A stretch of DNA of 64,000 bases. Origin: Gnetum montanum (lineage: Eukaryota; Streptophyta; Gnetopsida; Gnetales; Gnetaceae). Both the position numbers and the translations under genes were made by a program. Positions 44,480 through 57,239 of the stretch are shown here, one piece after another; position 1 is the first letter of the stretch, and each line of letters begins with the position of its first letter. Below the pieces are notes generated by a model, which saw only the letters and a program-made list of their open reading frames with translations, was not told the DNA's origin and did no database searches. The DNA lies in assembly GCA_015680685.1 (NCBI GenBank), contig MNCI01003839.1, positions 54,729 to 118,728 of the forward strand, written 5' to 3'.

Positions 44480-46790
44480 CCAAAACATGTTTCAGGGGTA
44501 GGAGGATTGTCAAAGCTAAAGGTAAAGAGGCTTAGACAAACTAGGTGAGGACATGGATATGGCTAAGTGCCAACACAACAAGAATCCCATGTAATTGGAC
44601 AAACATGCAAGGAGCTAAAGGTATAGTTGGTAAGGCAGATTCCCAGAGTCCACATAAGACAATTTGAAGGGAAACTACCTATATTTCAAACTTATCTAGA
44701 CATGGAGGTGATCTTCATGAACACCTACTTGAACACAATTAGAGATAAGATAGTTGCAACAACTAGTCTTATAGAACATAACTTTGAACCATTTTGGAGT
44801 TTTTTTCCTAGGAGGTATGGAAGTAAGTACAAGCCTCTTCCCTTTGACCTACATTATCAACCAAAGGGGAGTGCTATATTGGTGAGATCCACCTCTTATA
44901 GAACAACTATCAAGGGAATGCCACTATCAAAATAAGAATACCATGATATCCTTCTCAAAAGATGCCATTATTGAGGCCTTAAGAATTTTGAACTTTGAGA
45001 TCAAAGTCACAAGAGTATCCTTTGTGCATATTTTAAAATCAAAATTAATGACTTTAGAGGGCATATGATATAAATCACAAGAAGTTTATCACCTTAATGT
45101 AGGCAAAGAAAAATAGCATATTTCTCTACTAAGACATGCATAGTTCTAAGTGGGTACTTCCCCATCAATCCAACATATCTCCTCTTTATGGAGATTGAAA
45201 GATAATTTCAAGAAAAGGAAAATGATAGGAGGACAAGCCCCTTCCCATGCTTGATGAGAAAACTTTGTAAAATAGAAGGAATCACTTACTATGTTAATGA
45301 TACCCTTCATAGAGCTCCAACAACATAATGGACCAAAATTATGAAAATAGTCTTGGCTAAGAAGATTTAGGAGGATCTTCCACCACCACCATAAATAATA
45401 GAAGTTGCATTGATGAGTATTTTAGTAGTAATAACTACATCAACATAGGCATCCACCTTATTAATAATGAGAACCATAGATGTAGGAGAAAGTACAACCC
45501 AAACTAGTTCACCAAGCATTAGTAGATGGGCTTCCATGGATGGCTCTAATGTGTATTGCCTTCTAATAAGTCACTTGCAAGAGATCTCTTAGGCCATGAT
45601 TTGAAAACAATAGAATCTTATTAGCATTCTCAACATCATTAGAAATAAGGACACACTTATGGAAATGGATCCTCTCATTGGACATGTCAATATAAATATC
45701 AAATGAGATGATTAACCACAAATATCTAAAATGCAACCACTTTCCAAGTTGCTCTAGAGTTCAAAGAAAATTCCATCATCATGGTAATGCCCCATGAGAG
45801 CTAGAAGGTTGTTATTGACTCATGAGAGGAAATTTACTTTATGTCTAGTTAGAAAATCTTATATTGTTCATTTCTTCAAAGTCATTTAGTCAATTCTACA
45901 ATGACGAGGTTCAAAGATTAATGATTACCTAAAAATAAGTTGAATTAAAGAAGAAGAAATTCATAATTGTGATGGTCTTTTATAATGGTGAATTAGAGAA
46001 GAATAATGAGTAAGAAACAATAAGTTGAATTAATAGTAAGATCAATGATTGATGCTAAATATCATACATTATAAAACATCATAATCATTGTGAAAAAGAA
46101 AAATAAGGATCTTACTATAGAGAATTGGAAACTAACTAAGGTTGAAAAAGAAAAGTATAGAGGAAACCATTATTCATCTCTAAGAACATTTGGAAAAAGT
46201 GAACTTGGATATCAAAAAACTAGCTAGGAAAAATAGGAACATACCATGAAGGAAGTTCATGTAGTATAAGAATGATCTGTGATCAAGATTGGGGTATAGA
46301 AAAATGAAGCAAGAAGACAAGAGAAGTTTAAAGAATACTTTAGAGATTAGGTTAGCCTTCATAAAGAGATTAATGAGAATGAGATCTAAATAGCTAAGAC
46401 TAAGATTAAAAATATGCTTCTAGAAATCATTGACACTGCCTAGAAGAGTATTCTCAATGAAATTAATATAGTATATTTAGTAGATATTAAGATCAAAGAA
46501 CTGTAAATCAAGGATATGATTAAAGACATAAGATAGAAAGCATGAGATATATCAATCTTGGAATGCTCATAGTAGATAAGACCAAGAAGGAATTAGAGAA
46601 GTAGGTCATTGACATGTTCTCTCTCTATGAATTTGAGCACCAACTACAAAATGAGATGAAGTAGAAGCTACAAACTATTATAGTAGAGTTAGAGGTACAC
46701 TAAGCATATTACACAAGGAAAAGAGATATTATGGAGAACTTGATAAAGTGAATGCTAGATTAATAGAAGCTCAAATAATAGGTATAGACA
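44480..46790 (+). pseudogene. Element B additional ORF, related to the C aORF
   Basis: One long frame with stops and frame changes. The N-terminal part includes 44627-44935, with the readable stretches SLIEHNFEPFWSFFPRRYGS and PFDLHYQPKGSAILVRSTS. Near 45230-45300 RRTSPFPCLMRKLC corresponds to RKLSLPFHCLIRRLC in C. The C-terminal part near 46090-46540 is charged, predicted coiled coil. It contains EKFKEYFRD then VSLHKEINENEI, which parallels ENLKEHFRDQVGMYKKILEKEI in C, in the same order and spacing. The N-terminal half vaguely resembles plant mobile-domain type proteins, but I would not name it. It sits between integrase and the 3' LTR. Confidence 0.6.
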
Positions 46791-46794
46791 TTCA

Positions 46795-47174
46795 TCCCAA
46801 CAATGCTATTTCTTGGTTTACATAGTAATGTAGTACTTAGTAATGCTAGTAGTGAATATGTGAGTTCATGACTTATATGATGAGTTAAGATCGAATATAG
46901 ATCATCCTTAGACTAGAGTATAAATTATTTATTAGTTAATTAGATTACTTAATGAATTTATATATTTTCCTTTAGTTGATTAAACATACTGAATAATATC
47001 ATGATCATACACCTCAGTATGGACTAAAACATATGAACTAAACTCACTATTAGTTCAAGTAGGAAGACAATGATCAATGATTTATTAAATAACCTCATAA
47101 ATACAAATATTAGTATAATGTAAGGATTATGACACAATCTACCATGATGCTTGTGGATCATATAATGGAGCATT
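46795..47174 (+). repeat. LTR of element B (3'), probably also 5' LTR of element D, truncated by F
   Basis: Matches 28708-29065. It is cut at 47174 within 'atggagcattt', before the LTR end and primer-binding site. Leader and gag of element D appear immediately after fragment F at about 50586. This suggests that B and D share this LTR and that F interrupted it. Confidence 0.6.
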
Positions 47175-50100
47175 TGTTATGTTTATCACGTATCAAATTC
47201 TTATTAACAGCTTCCTTGTTAACAACTAGAAAAAGATAAATAAAGATGCTAGTAAGAATCTACCTTTAATAGATCCTAAAAGAATTCAATTTCACATAAT
47301 TTAAAGCTAAGCTAACTTGGAGAAAGAATAATACAAAGAATGAAATAAATTCTCCCTCAATTAATTCATTCTCAAATGAGAAATACAAAAAGATGATAAG
47401 CAATTCTCAACTTAAACTCTTAAGGAATTGGAGGTAACAAATGTTCTTAATGATCCCTTAAACCCTTAACCAATTATGACTTTACTTAAGCATACATACT
47501 CAATAAGACAAGACTCATACTCATAGAAAACACTTTCATCACTCCTAGGCTACTCTCTCCCTTAAGTGCCTCTCACTTTTTCATCTCTCAAGCTTACCCC
47601 TAACACTCTTAAGGTTTCCTTTGAACTCTTATTCTCTTTTCTCAATGTGAAATCCATGCTACCAATATATAGTCTTTGACATGAGTCTTCATATATCCTT
47701 CCTTTGGATTTTCTTATTTCAAGATGACTCTTCATCTTCTCTTACATCTAGATTTAATTTCCTAACTATCTTGGGTTCTCCCCTATTTTCCCTACCTGTA
47801 CTAAGATATCTTGGACATCTAGGACATTTGGCTAGAGTGCCTACTATATACAGTGAAGGTGTTTGGACTTTTTTAGGTACCTAGATAGATCACCTTAAAA
47901 ACTCCTTCATCATCAAAACATCTTCAATTTTTTTCCTTTTGAGAACAAAACATTTAAAACTCATCAAAACTTTTTGAAATACATCCAAACACATAGAAAA
48001 ACACTCACAAATACAAGACATACTCAGAAACATGAGGACAATGTACATTAGGTTTGAAGTGATGTTCTCGTTAGATATAGGGGAAATAAAAGAAAGAAAC
48101 ATCAAGGCTTAAGAATAAGTAAAAAAAATTTTGTTAATAATTTGGTATGTTTATCAAGCTCAACATTCTTGAAATCTATGTGAAGTGTTCATTATGGTAT
48201 ATTATCATCACCATAGTGGTGTCACTATTGTAGTGAACTAGTATATTCTCATGTAGTAAATTAGTTGTGTTAATTACTAGGTAGTTAATATTTAATGAAT
48301 AGCTATGTTTTTCTTGAATTGACAAGATGATTACATTGGAATTATAAATACTCGCAAATATGTGATAGGTGGAAGTACAAATTAAGATATATTATAAATG
48401 TAGATTTGTTCTGCATGTTAGATAACTATATATTTTTCCAAATTTTATTCTTTTATGCATTTAAGTCTATCCATGATCTTTACAAATACTACAATGTTAG
48501 TATTTAATCTATTAATTAAATATAAATTAATATCAACATACTTTTTCATTAATTCCTTGAACTTTATAGTTGTGTATTTCACATAAAACTTAATGGTATT
48601 TAGCAACACTATTGGTATAGGGTTTCATTAACTAAACAAGATTATCAACCTCCAATAAAGCATTGATAGCTTGAAACTTGACTTAAAATATAATAAGTTA
48701 AATAAGGTTGTTTTTTTAAAGCATGGAAAACTAATCATGGATAGCTACATGATTATGAAAAATATCATATCTATTTTTCCAAATAATTGGTCAAATGTAA
48801 GGATCCAAAAACTTCTGTATAAAAAGCAACTTTTTAGATTGAAATTGAGAGAGCATCTCCAAGAAGAACTACTTTCCATTTAGAAAAGAAATCATTAACA
48901 TTAAGAGAGACCCAATTACAAACATGCATGGTGAAAATGAAGTCATAAAGCTATTGAATAAACTCATTAATTGAATTACACACATACATTTAGGTTTTGA
49001 CACATCTAAATACATAAGATCTTATCCAATAGGAAGTACATGCTCAAGAAGATGCCACATGAAATGCTTAATTATAGGAAAGTATCGAAGCTTTCAAAGT
49101 TTTTAAAATCTAGTATGTCATTGCATTTTAGAATCATCAAGTGACCAAAATTTATTGTATCTAACAATAATAGAAACTCCTAAGTTTAAAAAATGATATG
49201 CTTTATGAGTGTTATATGAAAAGAAGATGATATGATTATCAAGTATCTTGCAAAGGGAAGTGTTGTTTGATGTTTAGACATATCTTAAGTGTCCTTTGAG
49301 TGGTAAAAAAAAGGTTATGGATAAGTTTGCAAATAAACATAAACAACCTCATTTCTTAGAATATGTATTGTTACAGTATGTTAAAATGTACTTATCAAGG
49401 ACTATAGGAAGGTAAACAATCAATATTAGGTAAAGAAAGCTTTTCATTAACTTTCATGACTTTCTTAATAACAATTAGAAAACTAAATAATAAGGTTTAT
49501 ATCTCAAACTTCTTTTACGTTCCATGATATTTTTGTCACATCAATTATTCCTTAGAATAATTAATAGGCTATGATTTTATTCAACTCTTTACATACATAA
49601 ATACTTATGATTGGCTTTGACAAGACTTATAATTGATATGAAGAGTTGCGAATTACTCTTTCTTAACATGACTATCATTTTATAAATTCATAAGGATTAT
49701 TAATCAATCAACCTTACAAAGGACTCAAATTTTTTTAATCTACACTATACTTACAAAATGACTTAAATTACATTTGTAAAGTATGAATTATACTCTAACA
49801 TACATCCTTAATTCATAGTTTGTCTTTGAAGCTCTTGTGAGATGGTATACAATGAGCAATGTGAAGAGATATGGAAAAATATATACAATGTTCAAGAATC
49901 ATCCTAAACTCTACATATAGTATCATCTCTTTAAAATTAGATCTTCACATGCTACTCCACTTATCCTCCTCAATTCTCTTTGTGAGAAAGTGGATATAGT
50001 GATAAGTAGTCTCTACAGATGTGAAAGGCTTGTTTAGCTAAGGCTTTTGTAAAACCATTTACTTTCTATGATTAGGTGGATATATATTAAATATCCACAT

Positions 50101-50585
50101 ATTGTTATGAGTAATTTTTTTATATAAAGTACACACTTATTTCGATGTACTAACTCTTATCATGATACAGTGAATTTTGAATAATTTTAACAATAACTTA
50201 TTTTTCATAATAAATGACAGTAATTTTTGATACTAGGACTCCAATCTCCATAAGTAGTTGATCAACCCAATTTACATCTTATACTATTCCTCATAAAGCA
50301 TGGTATTTACCTCTATGAATAATAAGAAAAGTACATGTTACTTACTACATCAATTATGAAATTCCCATATAATTAAATCAAAAATTTAGCTCTTAATCTT
50401 TGATTTATTGCACCTCCACCTAAGTCAATATTTACATATACTTTAAGGGCTTTTGGTGAAGTTCCCTTAAATATGATTTCATGTGATAATTTAGAATTAA
50501 TATATTGTAGGATTAAGAGGATTTTTTTCATATGATGATAATTTAATTTTTTCATTAGCATTGTTGTTAGGGAAGGTGTTAACAT
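47175..50585 (-). mobile_element. Ty1-copia fragment F (RNase H end plus 3' region)
   Basis: On the minus strand the high-coordinate end (about 50585-50010) reads as the C-terminal part of Copia pol. The rest, down to 47175, shows no clear coding and probably includes a 3' LTR: TG begins at 47175 and the region around 47640-47880 is pyrimidine-rich. The 5' two thirds of the element are missing. LTR limits were not resolved. Confidence 0.5.
50010..50585 (-). pseudogene. pol: Copia RNase H fragment
   Basis: Minus-strand reading has KLNYHHMKKILLILQYINSK and then KALKVYVNIDLGGGAINQRL. This fits the Copia pattern H-x-x-A-K-R-I-L-R-Y-I-K-G-T followed by a DADWAG box. Near 50030 GFTKALAKQAF matches the ADILTKAL terminal motif. 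Several stops lie between. The catalytic region is degraded. Confidence 0.6.
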
Positions 50586-50696
50586 TTACTAGTTAGTTGA
50601 TTTTATCATAGTTTGTTGTGTTTAGTATTTTAAAGTTTATCTTTAGATATAAAAACTTATAAAAAAAAACATACTTAAGCAATAACTGATTCAAAA

Positions 50697-52564
50697 TGAC
50701 TTCTACACACAAAGTGACATATCCACCTGATAGTAACCTTAATGAAAGTAATGACAAAAACTATCATGAGGAAATTGGAATGGATCGATGCAAACTAGGA
50801 TATCATATGCTCATGCTAATTTATATTACCTTAATTTTACATTCATTTTTACCTAGATGAATAGTTTCAATGATGAGACTTATAAGGTAATATTGTCCTT
50901 CCACTATACCATTCAATGCCATCAATACTTTAAGAAGTTATACTTAGATCAGTCTTGGCCACATACAAGAAGGTTACCAAGTCATAAAGGATATGACAAG
51001 GCCATACCAATTAATAAAGGCTTAAGCTAGGAGAGATGCTATCATGGAGACAAGATATGAATAAGAAAAAGGCACAAAGACATAAAAAATAATTATCCTT
51101 ACAGAAAAGGAAGATGCACCATACAAAATTAAGAAGTCTCATCATCATCATAGATCTAACTTTCAATCACCTAATTCATGCACTGAAGATCCTATGTAGT
51201 TAAACATATCTTTAGCTCTTGTAGAAACTCTTGCAATGGTTGATTTAAAGTCTAGACCTAGAAGGGACCCAAGACCTGGAACCTCTAGTAAATCCAAAAG
51301 AGATGAATTAAGGGGTCATAAAAAGAAAGCTAACTAGCGTCACTCTCCAAGTCCTCCATCCTCCTCATTACACTCATGAAAAAATTCTGGTAAGAGAGAA
51401 AAAAGATAAAGAGATCTTGATAGGGAGAGAAGGAGAAATTGTGATAGATGTATAGGTAGAAGAAGACATCTTGATGAAGAAGAAGATGATAAAGAAGAAA
51501 AAAAAAGAACTAAGGCATGGAAAAAGAGGGTAGCAAGAGCATCAGAGTGGTCACTACTACAAGAGAGATTATGAATCTAGAGACTACGAAGAACTTCTAT
51601 TAGCCACTAGAAGCATGATTAATATAAGAGAAGTAGTATACATTCTAACCAAACATTTAAGAAATAGTCTTATTAAGAAACTTAACATGAATAACATTCC
51701 TAAATTTGGAGGGAAATATAATGTGGATCCACAACACTACCTTTAAACATTCCATGATACTTGTGTCCTATAGAACATAGATAATGATTTGCAGAAGCTA
51801 AAGTTATTTCTAAAAATACTCATCAAGAAGGTAGAGAGCTAGTACAAGTCCTTAAAACTAGAATTAATCAGAAGATGGAGTACCATGCTAGAACTATTCA
51901 ATGATATATATCAAACTTATTTATGTTTGTTCAATTTAAGAAAATATATTCAAGGATGGAAGTAAAAAATACATGAATCCTTTAATGTAACTATGGGTAG
52001 TTATTGTTCACTTTTACATTGATGTCTCTACCAAAAAGTTTTTCAAAGAGAATAGTTGAGGCATATCATTGATGGGCTAAGGAAAAAAACTATAGAGATC
52101 CTTGGTATGTATGCTCAAGGAAGATTATTAGAGATGATAGTCCATTACATACAAAGGTTACTGAATCAAGTTGTAAAGGAAGAAGATGAATTAAGAAAAA
52201 AAAAAGAGAGTCAACGAAAGACTATAAGAGAGATCCATCTCTAAGTAAGAGAGATGTGAGAGTTTATGAAAGTCAAGAGAAGGAAATAATGGAAGATGTG
52301 ATTCAAAGAAAGACTTCATCTATAAAGAAGTTAGTTAATGATATTGCAACTAGGGTAGAGAGGATGTGGGATTCTATCAATAAAAATTTTGCAATAGCAT
52401 TAAAAATAGTGGAAGAGAAGGTAGAACAAGAATTTTTTAAGAGAAAAAAAGAGAGGAAAAAAGATAATAGACATGACAAATACAAGGGACAAGTAATTAC
52501 TATAGAAGAGGTTCAAGATCCTAGTTTTGAAGAGGAAAGTGGATGTTATGTGTATCAATATTAA
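50697..52564 (+). pseudogene. gag: Element D gag
   Basis: It starts MTSTHKVTYPPDSNLNESND at 50697. A basic arginine/serine-rich region lies near 51240-51500. The Gag domain's second half is near 51880-52150, including RHIIDGLRKKTIEILGMYAQ. A charged C-terminal region, 52256-52564, contains VNDIATRVERMWDSINKNFA and ends in a stop after CYVYQY. The order follows element B. The Gag core itself near 51700-51880 is badly broken. Confidence 0.65.
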
Positions 52565-53339
52565 CATCCCAAGAGATGTTTTTTGATCATGGAACATCTA
52601 CAAGAATCTCGAGCATATGTACTAAACCCAAAGTTTATTAAAAAAAAATGCTTAGAAGGTTATCTTATCCATAAGATAACTATAGATATCTTTACCAACA
52701 ATAATACTATTATAGCAAGGCTTGCTCTCAACCTTAGGAGTAGTATTATCAATAGTGAAAACAAAAAACAATCATGGGGGATGCCACCACCAAGACAACA
52801 GTACCATTATAGATACCAAATTCATATGGTTACTACATCTAATAACATATTTCACTAAGGGGTACTTCAATTCATGCTTCTTATTACTACTCCTTAGCAG
52901 AATACCATAGACCTACAACTCCACAACCTAAATCATTATCATACATGTCACATATAGCTATACCTCATGCTCATTAAGCTTATAACCCATTACCTCTAGT
53001 ACCACCACTAGCAATGCAAGGAGAATCACCAATGTAACCATTACTAAAAAATGTAAAAAATATAGTAAGTGTACAATGAGAGGATCATGTTAGTAGCTAT
53101 AATTTAAGATTAAAGAAACATCATTTTTTTAGAAAAAGCATAGAAAAATCTTGTAGAATAGGGATTTCATTTAAACTTACTTTTGAAATGACAAGTCCTT
53201 AATCAAATACCATGCTTTAACAACAACAAAAAAAAATTTTGATAACTATCATATTTAATCAAATAATGAACCATTAGATCCAAGTAAGAGAAAATTTTCA
53301 ACAAGTGAACTAATCTAAGTAGTCTTTTAATCTACCTCC

Positions 53340-55163
53340 AAATAGTAGGAAATACACCATGCAAGGCTTTATTAGATTCAGGCTTGGAAGTAAATATGAT
53401 TTCTCAAGACATGTATAAGGCTTGGAATCTACCCCCATTAAAGAAGTGTAATATTAGACTAGAGCTTATAGACTAGTCAATGTTGTAACTATCATCAGTG
53501 ATTGGTCCTATCCTATAGATTTCTTAGTTATTTAGGTTCAATAGAATAAAGGAAAATTTTGTATTATTATGGGAAGGGCATGGCTTAGCACCATTAATGC
53601 TAAGTTAGAAATAAGAAATTTGTCCTTAAAAATATCCAAGAAAGATAAAAGAGGAGCCATAAAGAAGAAAAGAGTCCTATGCATCACATACAGTGATACA
53701 AGGTGCAACTACATGTAGAAAGTATGAACCACAATGAAGAGTCACATCACAACATGCACATGTTATATTGAAGATGTGTGTGTCCAATAGTGCCTGTATG
53801 TAGCAGCCACCAAATAAGAAGATACTTAGCGGTTGATTGATAAGACAGAATCAAGATAAGATATATGTATAACGCTAGTTGAGAAAATCACAAGAGCCTA
53901 TGTCAAAGAAACAGATAAGATGGAACAAATAAGAACATAACTTTCCCATACTAAGTTTCAACAAGAAGATGATATTGAATGGAAAGATCTAGAATTTTTT
54001 GATAAATTTGAACTAGAACCATTGGAACCCAAAAAATTGCTAGGTATGCTAAAATATATTTTTCTAAATAATAGGAAAGTGGTAATTATTAATGCCAATC
54101 TAGTTGAAAAATAGAAACAGAGATTATTTGAGGTCATAAAAAATGGCCAATAGCTTTTGTATGGTCTTATGATGAGATAAATAGCATAGATCCATGTATT
54201 TTCCAACAAAGCATCTATGTAGATCTAACAGTTAAACCATATCATCAACTTCAATGTAGATTAAATCTAAAATTTAAGGAAATAGTCAAACAAGAGTTAG
54301 AGAAATTACTCAAAGTAGGATTAATTTATCTAATAGTAGACAATGAATAGGTAATCCCATTATTCATTGTTCCTAAGAAGGGTGGCAAGTGAAGGGTTTG
54401 TATTAATTTGAGATTACTCAACATGACACCATTTAAAGACCATTTTTTGTTCTCGTTTCTTAATCAAGTCTTGGATACCATTGTGGGACATCAATAGTAT
54501 AGTTTTTTAAATGGGCATAATGGATACAAACCAATCTATATAGTGCAAAAAGATCAAGAGAAGACTATGTTTACCAGTCTATGGGGAACATTTACATATA
54601 GAAAAATTACATTAAGTCTATGTAATGCTCCTACAACATTCCCAAGACTTGTTTTTGGTATATTTCAAAAATAGATTGGTAATAGTGTCAATGTATTTAT
54701 GAATTATTTTCTACTTATGGACTTGACTTCAATATAGTCTTGGACTGATTAGAGTAGTTTTTGAAAAGTTATGTTGAAACAAAGTTGAAGCTCAATTAAC
54801 AAAAGAGCAATGGTCTAAGAAGGAATAGTTTAAGGGCACAAAGTATTGTAAAGAAGAAATTAAGATAGATCCTAATAAAAAAAAATCATTTAGAATATCA
54901 CCTAGAGACCACAAATAGTTATGCATGTTAGATCATATCTTGGTCATATAGGATACTATAGAAGATTCATTAAGAATTTTTTAAAGATGGCAAAATTATG
55001 TATGGAACTAACAAAGAAAGATGCATTAATTTTTTGGTCAAAATACTATGAAGAGATATTTAAGAGATTCAAATAGAAATTAATTAAAATTGCAATCTTA
55101 AGAACTCTAGATTAGTTAAGATGTATCCACATTATGATGGATGCTTCCAACTATGTCCTAAGG
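53340..55163 (+). pseudogene. pol: Element D pol, first part: protease, RT, start of RNase H
   Basis: The protease has ALLDSGLEVNMISQDMY near 53365-53420 (active-site DSG). RT runs 54240-55000, with LEKLLKVGLIYLI, PLFIVPKKGG, RVCINLRLLNMTPFKDHF, QEKTMFTSLWGTF and LSLCNAPTTFPR in the correct order. The catalytic YxDD box is VFMNYF, so both aspartates are lost. RNase H starts IMMDASNYVLR near 55130-55160, where the LINE insertion begins. Confidence 0.75.
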
Positions 55164-55972
55164 GTAATAATCATCATCATCACCCTAGCCTTGTCCCAAT
55201 AAAATAAGGTTAAGCACGTATGTTATTTTTTGTCATTTACCTCTATGAAGAGCTAGATCATTCTTTATTTGTAGTTTTCTCAAATCCTTTTTTATTATTT
55301 TTTCCCATGTCTTCTTTGGTCCTTGTTTTGATGGCTTTCCTAGAATAGTGATGTAGGAATCTTTATTTATAGGCTTATTATCTAATCTTCTTTACACTTG
55401 TCCAAACCATCTAAGTAGTCATTCTTGCAACATATTTAAGTCTTTACAAGTATTTCTTTGATGTCTATATTATCTAACTTATCTCTTTTACTAACATTCA
55501 ACATTCATTGAAACATTCACATTTCTACCACATTGAATTTTTGTTCATTGCTTTTTCGTATTATCTAACATTTAGCACCATATAAGATAGTAGGTCTAGT
55601 TGCTATCCTATAAAATTTTCCTTGAATTTTATCATATAAAGCACCATTAGCCTATATCCATTTTAACCATCTTGTCTCAATTCTATTTCTAATATCTTTA
55701 CCAATTTCACCATTTGATTAGAGGATTAATTCTGGGTAGTAAAACTATTTATAATAAGGGACATATTTTCTTTGAATTGTAACTTCTATTTTACTACTAT
55801 TTATGCTATTATTAAAATTATATTCTATATATTTTATCTTACTTTTGCTAATTTTTAACCCTTTTAATTCTAAAGAATGTCTTTACTTCATTTTATTAGC
55901 AATATACTTAAATTGATGATTAAAAAAGATTCAAAATCATTGAACTTATAAGGGAGGCCAAAGTTAGAGGGA
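55164..55972 (-). mobile_element. RTE-type LINE, 3' end of reverse transcriptase region
   Basis: On the minus strand GKFYRIATRPTILYGAKC is the RT C-terminal signature of plant RTE-clade LINEs. It is followed by NVVEM and, nearer the end, a degraded basic segment ending RRHGKK. The 3' end reads TATTGGGACAAGGCTAGGG and a short GATGAT tail (plus 55166-55183). That ending, a fixed word then a simple tail, is typical of RTE elements. It inserted into RNase H of element D and is 5' truncated or cut by element E. Confidence 0.7.
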
Positions 55973-57222
55973 TGAATAAGTTCCATAAAATAAAATTATT
56001 TGGGACAAACCACACACCAAATTTAACATGGTTCCCCAACCTGGGTTGTTCACATTCAAAGGGTAATGTATAAGCACACCTCTAGACTTTGTTGCTCTCA
56101 AATGTTGTTTCAAGGATACCACACCCTATACAAGCTCTAAGCTTTGCTTTAGAGTGATTTGACACTATGAATCCACTCAAACCCACAAGGTCTTGACAAG
56201 CTTAGAATGTGGTTTCTAGGATCCTACAATCTTTACAATCTTGAGCTCCATTCCAGAGTGTTGTGGCATTACACCAACACTCAATCCCACAAGATCTCAA
56301 CAAGCTTAAGCAAGATGCCTTCCCGCAAGAAGCACATCAGCCTCACAGGGAAACAAGAGAGAACAACAATTACAAGTGATGAATGCAACTCAGTTTGCTG
56401 ATCCTTGTACTTGAGCTACATCTCACTTTACAATAGATAAAAGATAATATAGTGAGGAGTAATAATGATTAAAATGATTGTCAAATGAATATATAATGAT
56501 TGTACAAAAGCTTACACACTTTCCAATAAGAATGATGTCTTCTTATAGCCATTATTTTTCCAAATTCATCTTAGAACTCATGCAATGACTAGTTAATGAT
56601 CATGGAAGATGTCTTCTTTGTGGCTAAGACATCTTTCTGCATCTGGCCTCCATTCTAGGAAGATGTATTTGTCTTGCGAAAGATGTCTTTTTGTAACTAG
56701 CCTCCATTCTAGGAATACATCTTGGTCTGGTAAAAGATGTCTTTCTATACCTAGCCTCCATTCTGGAAAGACATCTTTGTTTAGTGAAAGATGTCTTTCT
56801 ATAATTGGCCTTCATTCTAGGAAGACATCTTTGTCTAGTGATAGATGTCTTTGTCTGATGAAAGATATATGTTTTTTTGCAAAGATGTCTTTGCTTGTGC
56901 TGCCTTCAATTTTGCCAAGACATCTTTCTTTGCTTCTTTTTCATTTTGATTTCCTCATTCCTTGTCCACAATCTGGCACTTCTACATGCTCCAAGGATGT
57001 TAACTTTGCTTGTAAGTTATTTGGTCTTTGTTTACATTTTTAAATTCTTGCATGTTTGCTTGAGACCTTGTGGATGAACTTTTTCTTTGAGCTCACCAGT
57101 TTGCTCCTTATCATATCATCTCATTTTTTCATGTACTTTGTCCTACAAACACAACAACCATACAACCATACAAATAAATTCTGATTCCATTTTACTTAAT
57201 GTTTTGACACACCAAAAGGTCA
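55973..57222 (-). repeat. 3' LTR of element E
   Basis: On the minus strand it begins TGACCTTTTGGTG and ends ATTCA. It is 1250 bp, 90 bp longer than its partner, largely because of extra minisatellite copies at 56603-56860. Confidence 0.75.
56603..56860. repeat. Minisatellite in E 3' LTR (about 60 bp, four or more copies)
   Basis: Units contain 'aagatgtctttct', 'ctagcctccattct' and 'ggaagacatcttt(g/t)'. 'aagatgtc' and 'gacatctt' are complementary, so each unit could fold. The other LTR has about two units at 61125-61260. Confidence 0.8.
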
Positions 57223-57223
57223 A

Positions 57224-57239
57224 CAATCTTTCCCTTTTT
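57224..57239 (-). other. Polypurine tract of element E
   Basis: The minus strand reads AAAAAGGGAAAGATTG just before the LTR start. This resembles the purine-rich AAGGGGGAGATTGTT typical of SIRE and related plant Copia elements. Confidence 0.75.

Larger units (their letters stand above)
28700..47174 (+). mobile_element. Athila-like Ty3-gypsy element B (split by element C)
   Basis: A 5' LTR ends at 29077 and a tRNA-Asp primer-binding site follows at 29083-29103. Gag starts at 29211. Protease, RT and RNase H follow to 34592, where integrase is interrupted by element C. Integrase resumes at 42823, followed by an A/T-rich spacer, an additional coiled-coil open reading frame (about 44480-46790) and the 3' LTR (46795-47174, cut by fragment F). 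A coding region between integrase and the 3' LTR is the Athila arrangement. Coding regions have many stops. Confidence 0.7.

Noticed and set aside
56609-57077. Repetitive plus-strand frame of 144 codons in the E LTR
   Set aside because: It is produced by the minisatellite and lies on the strand opposite to the element. LTRs do not usually code.
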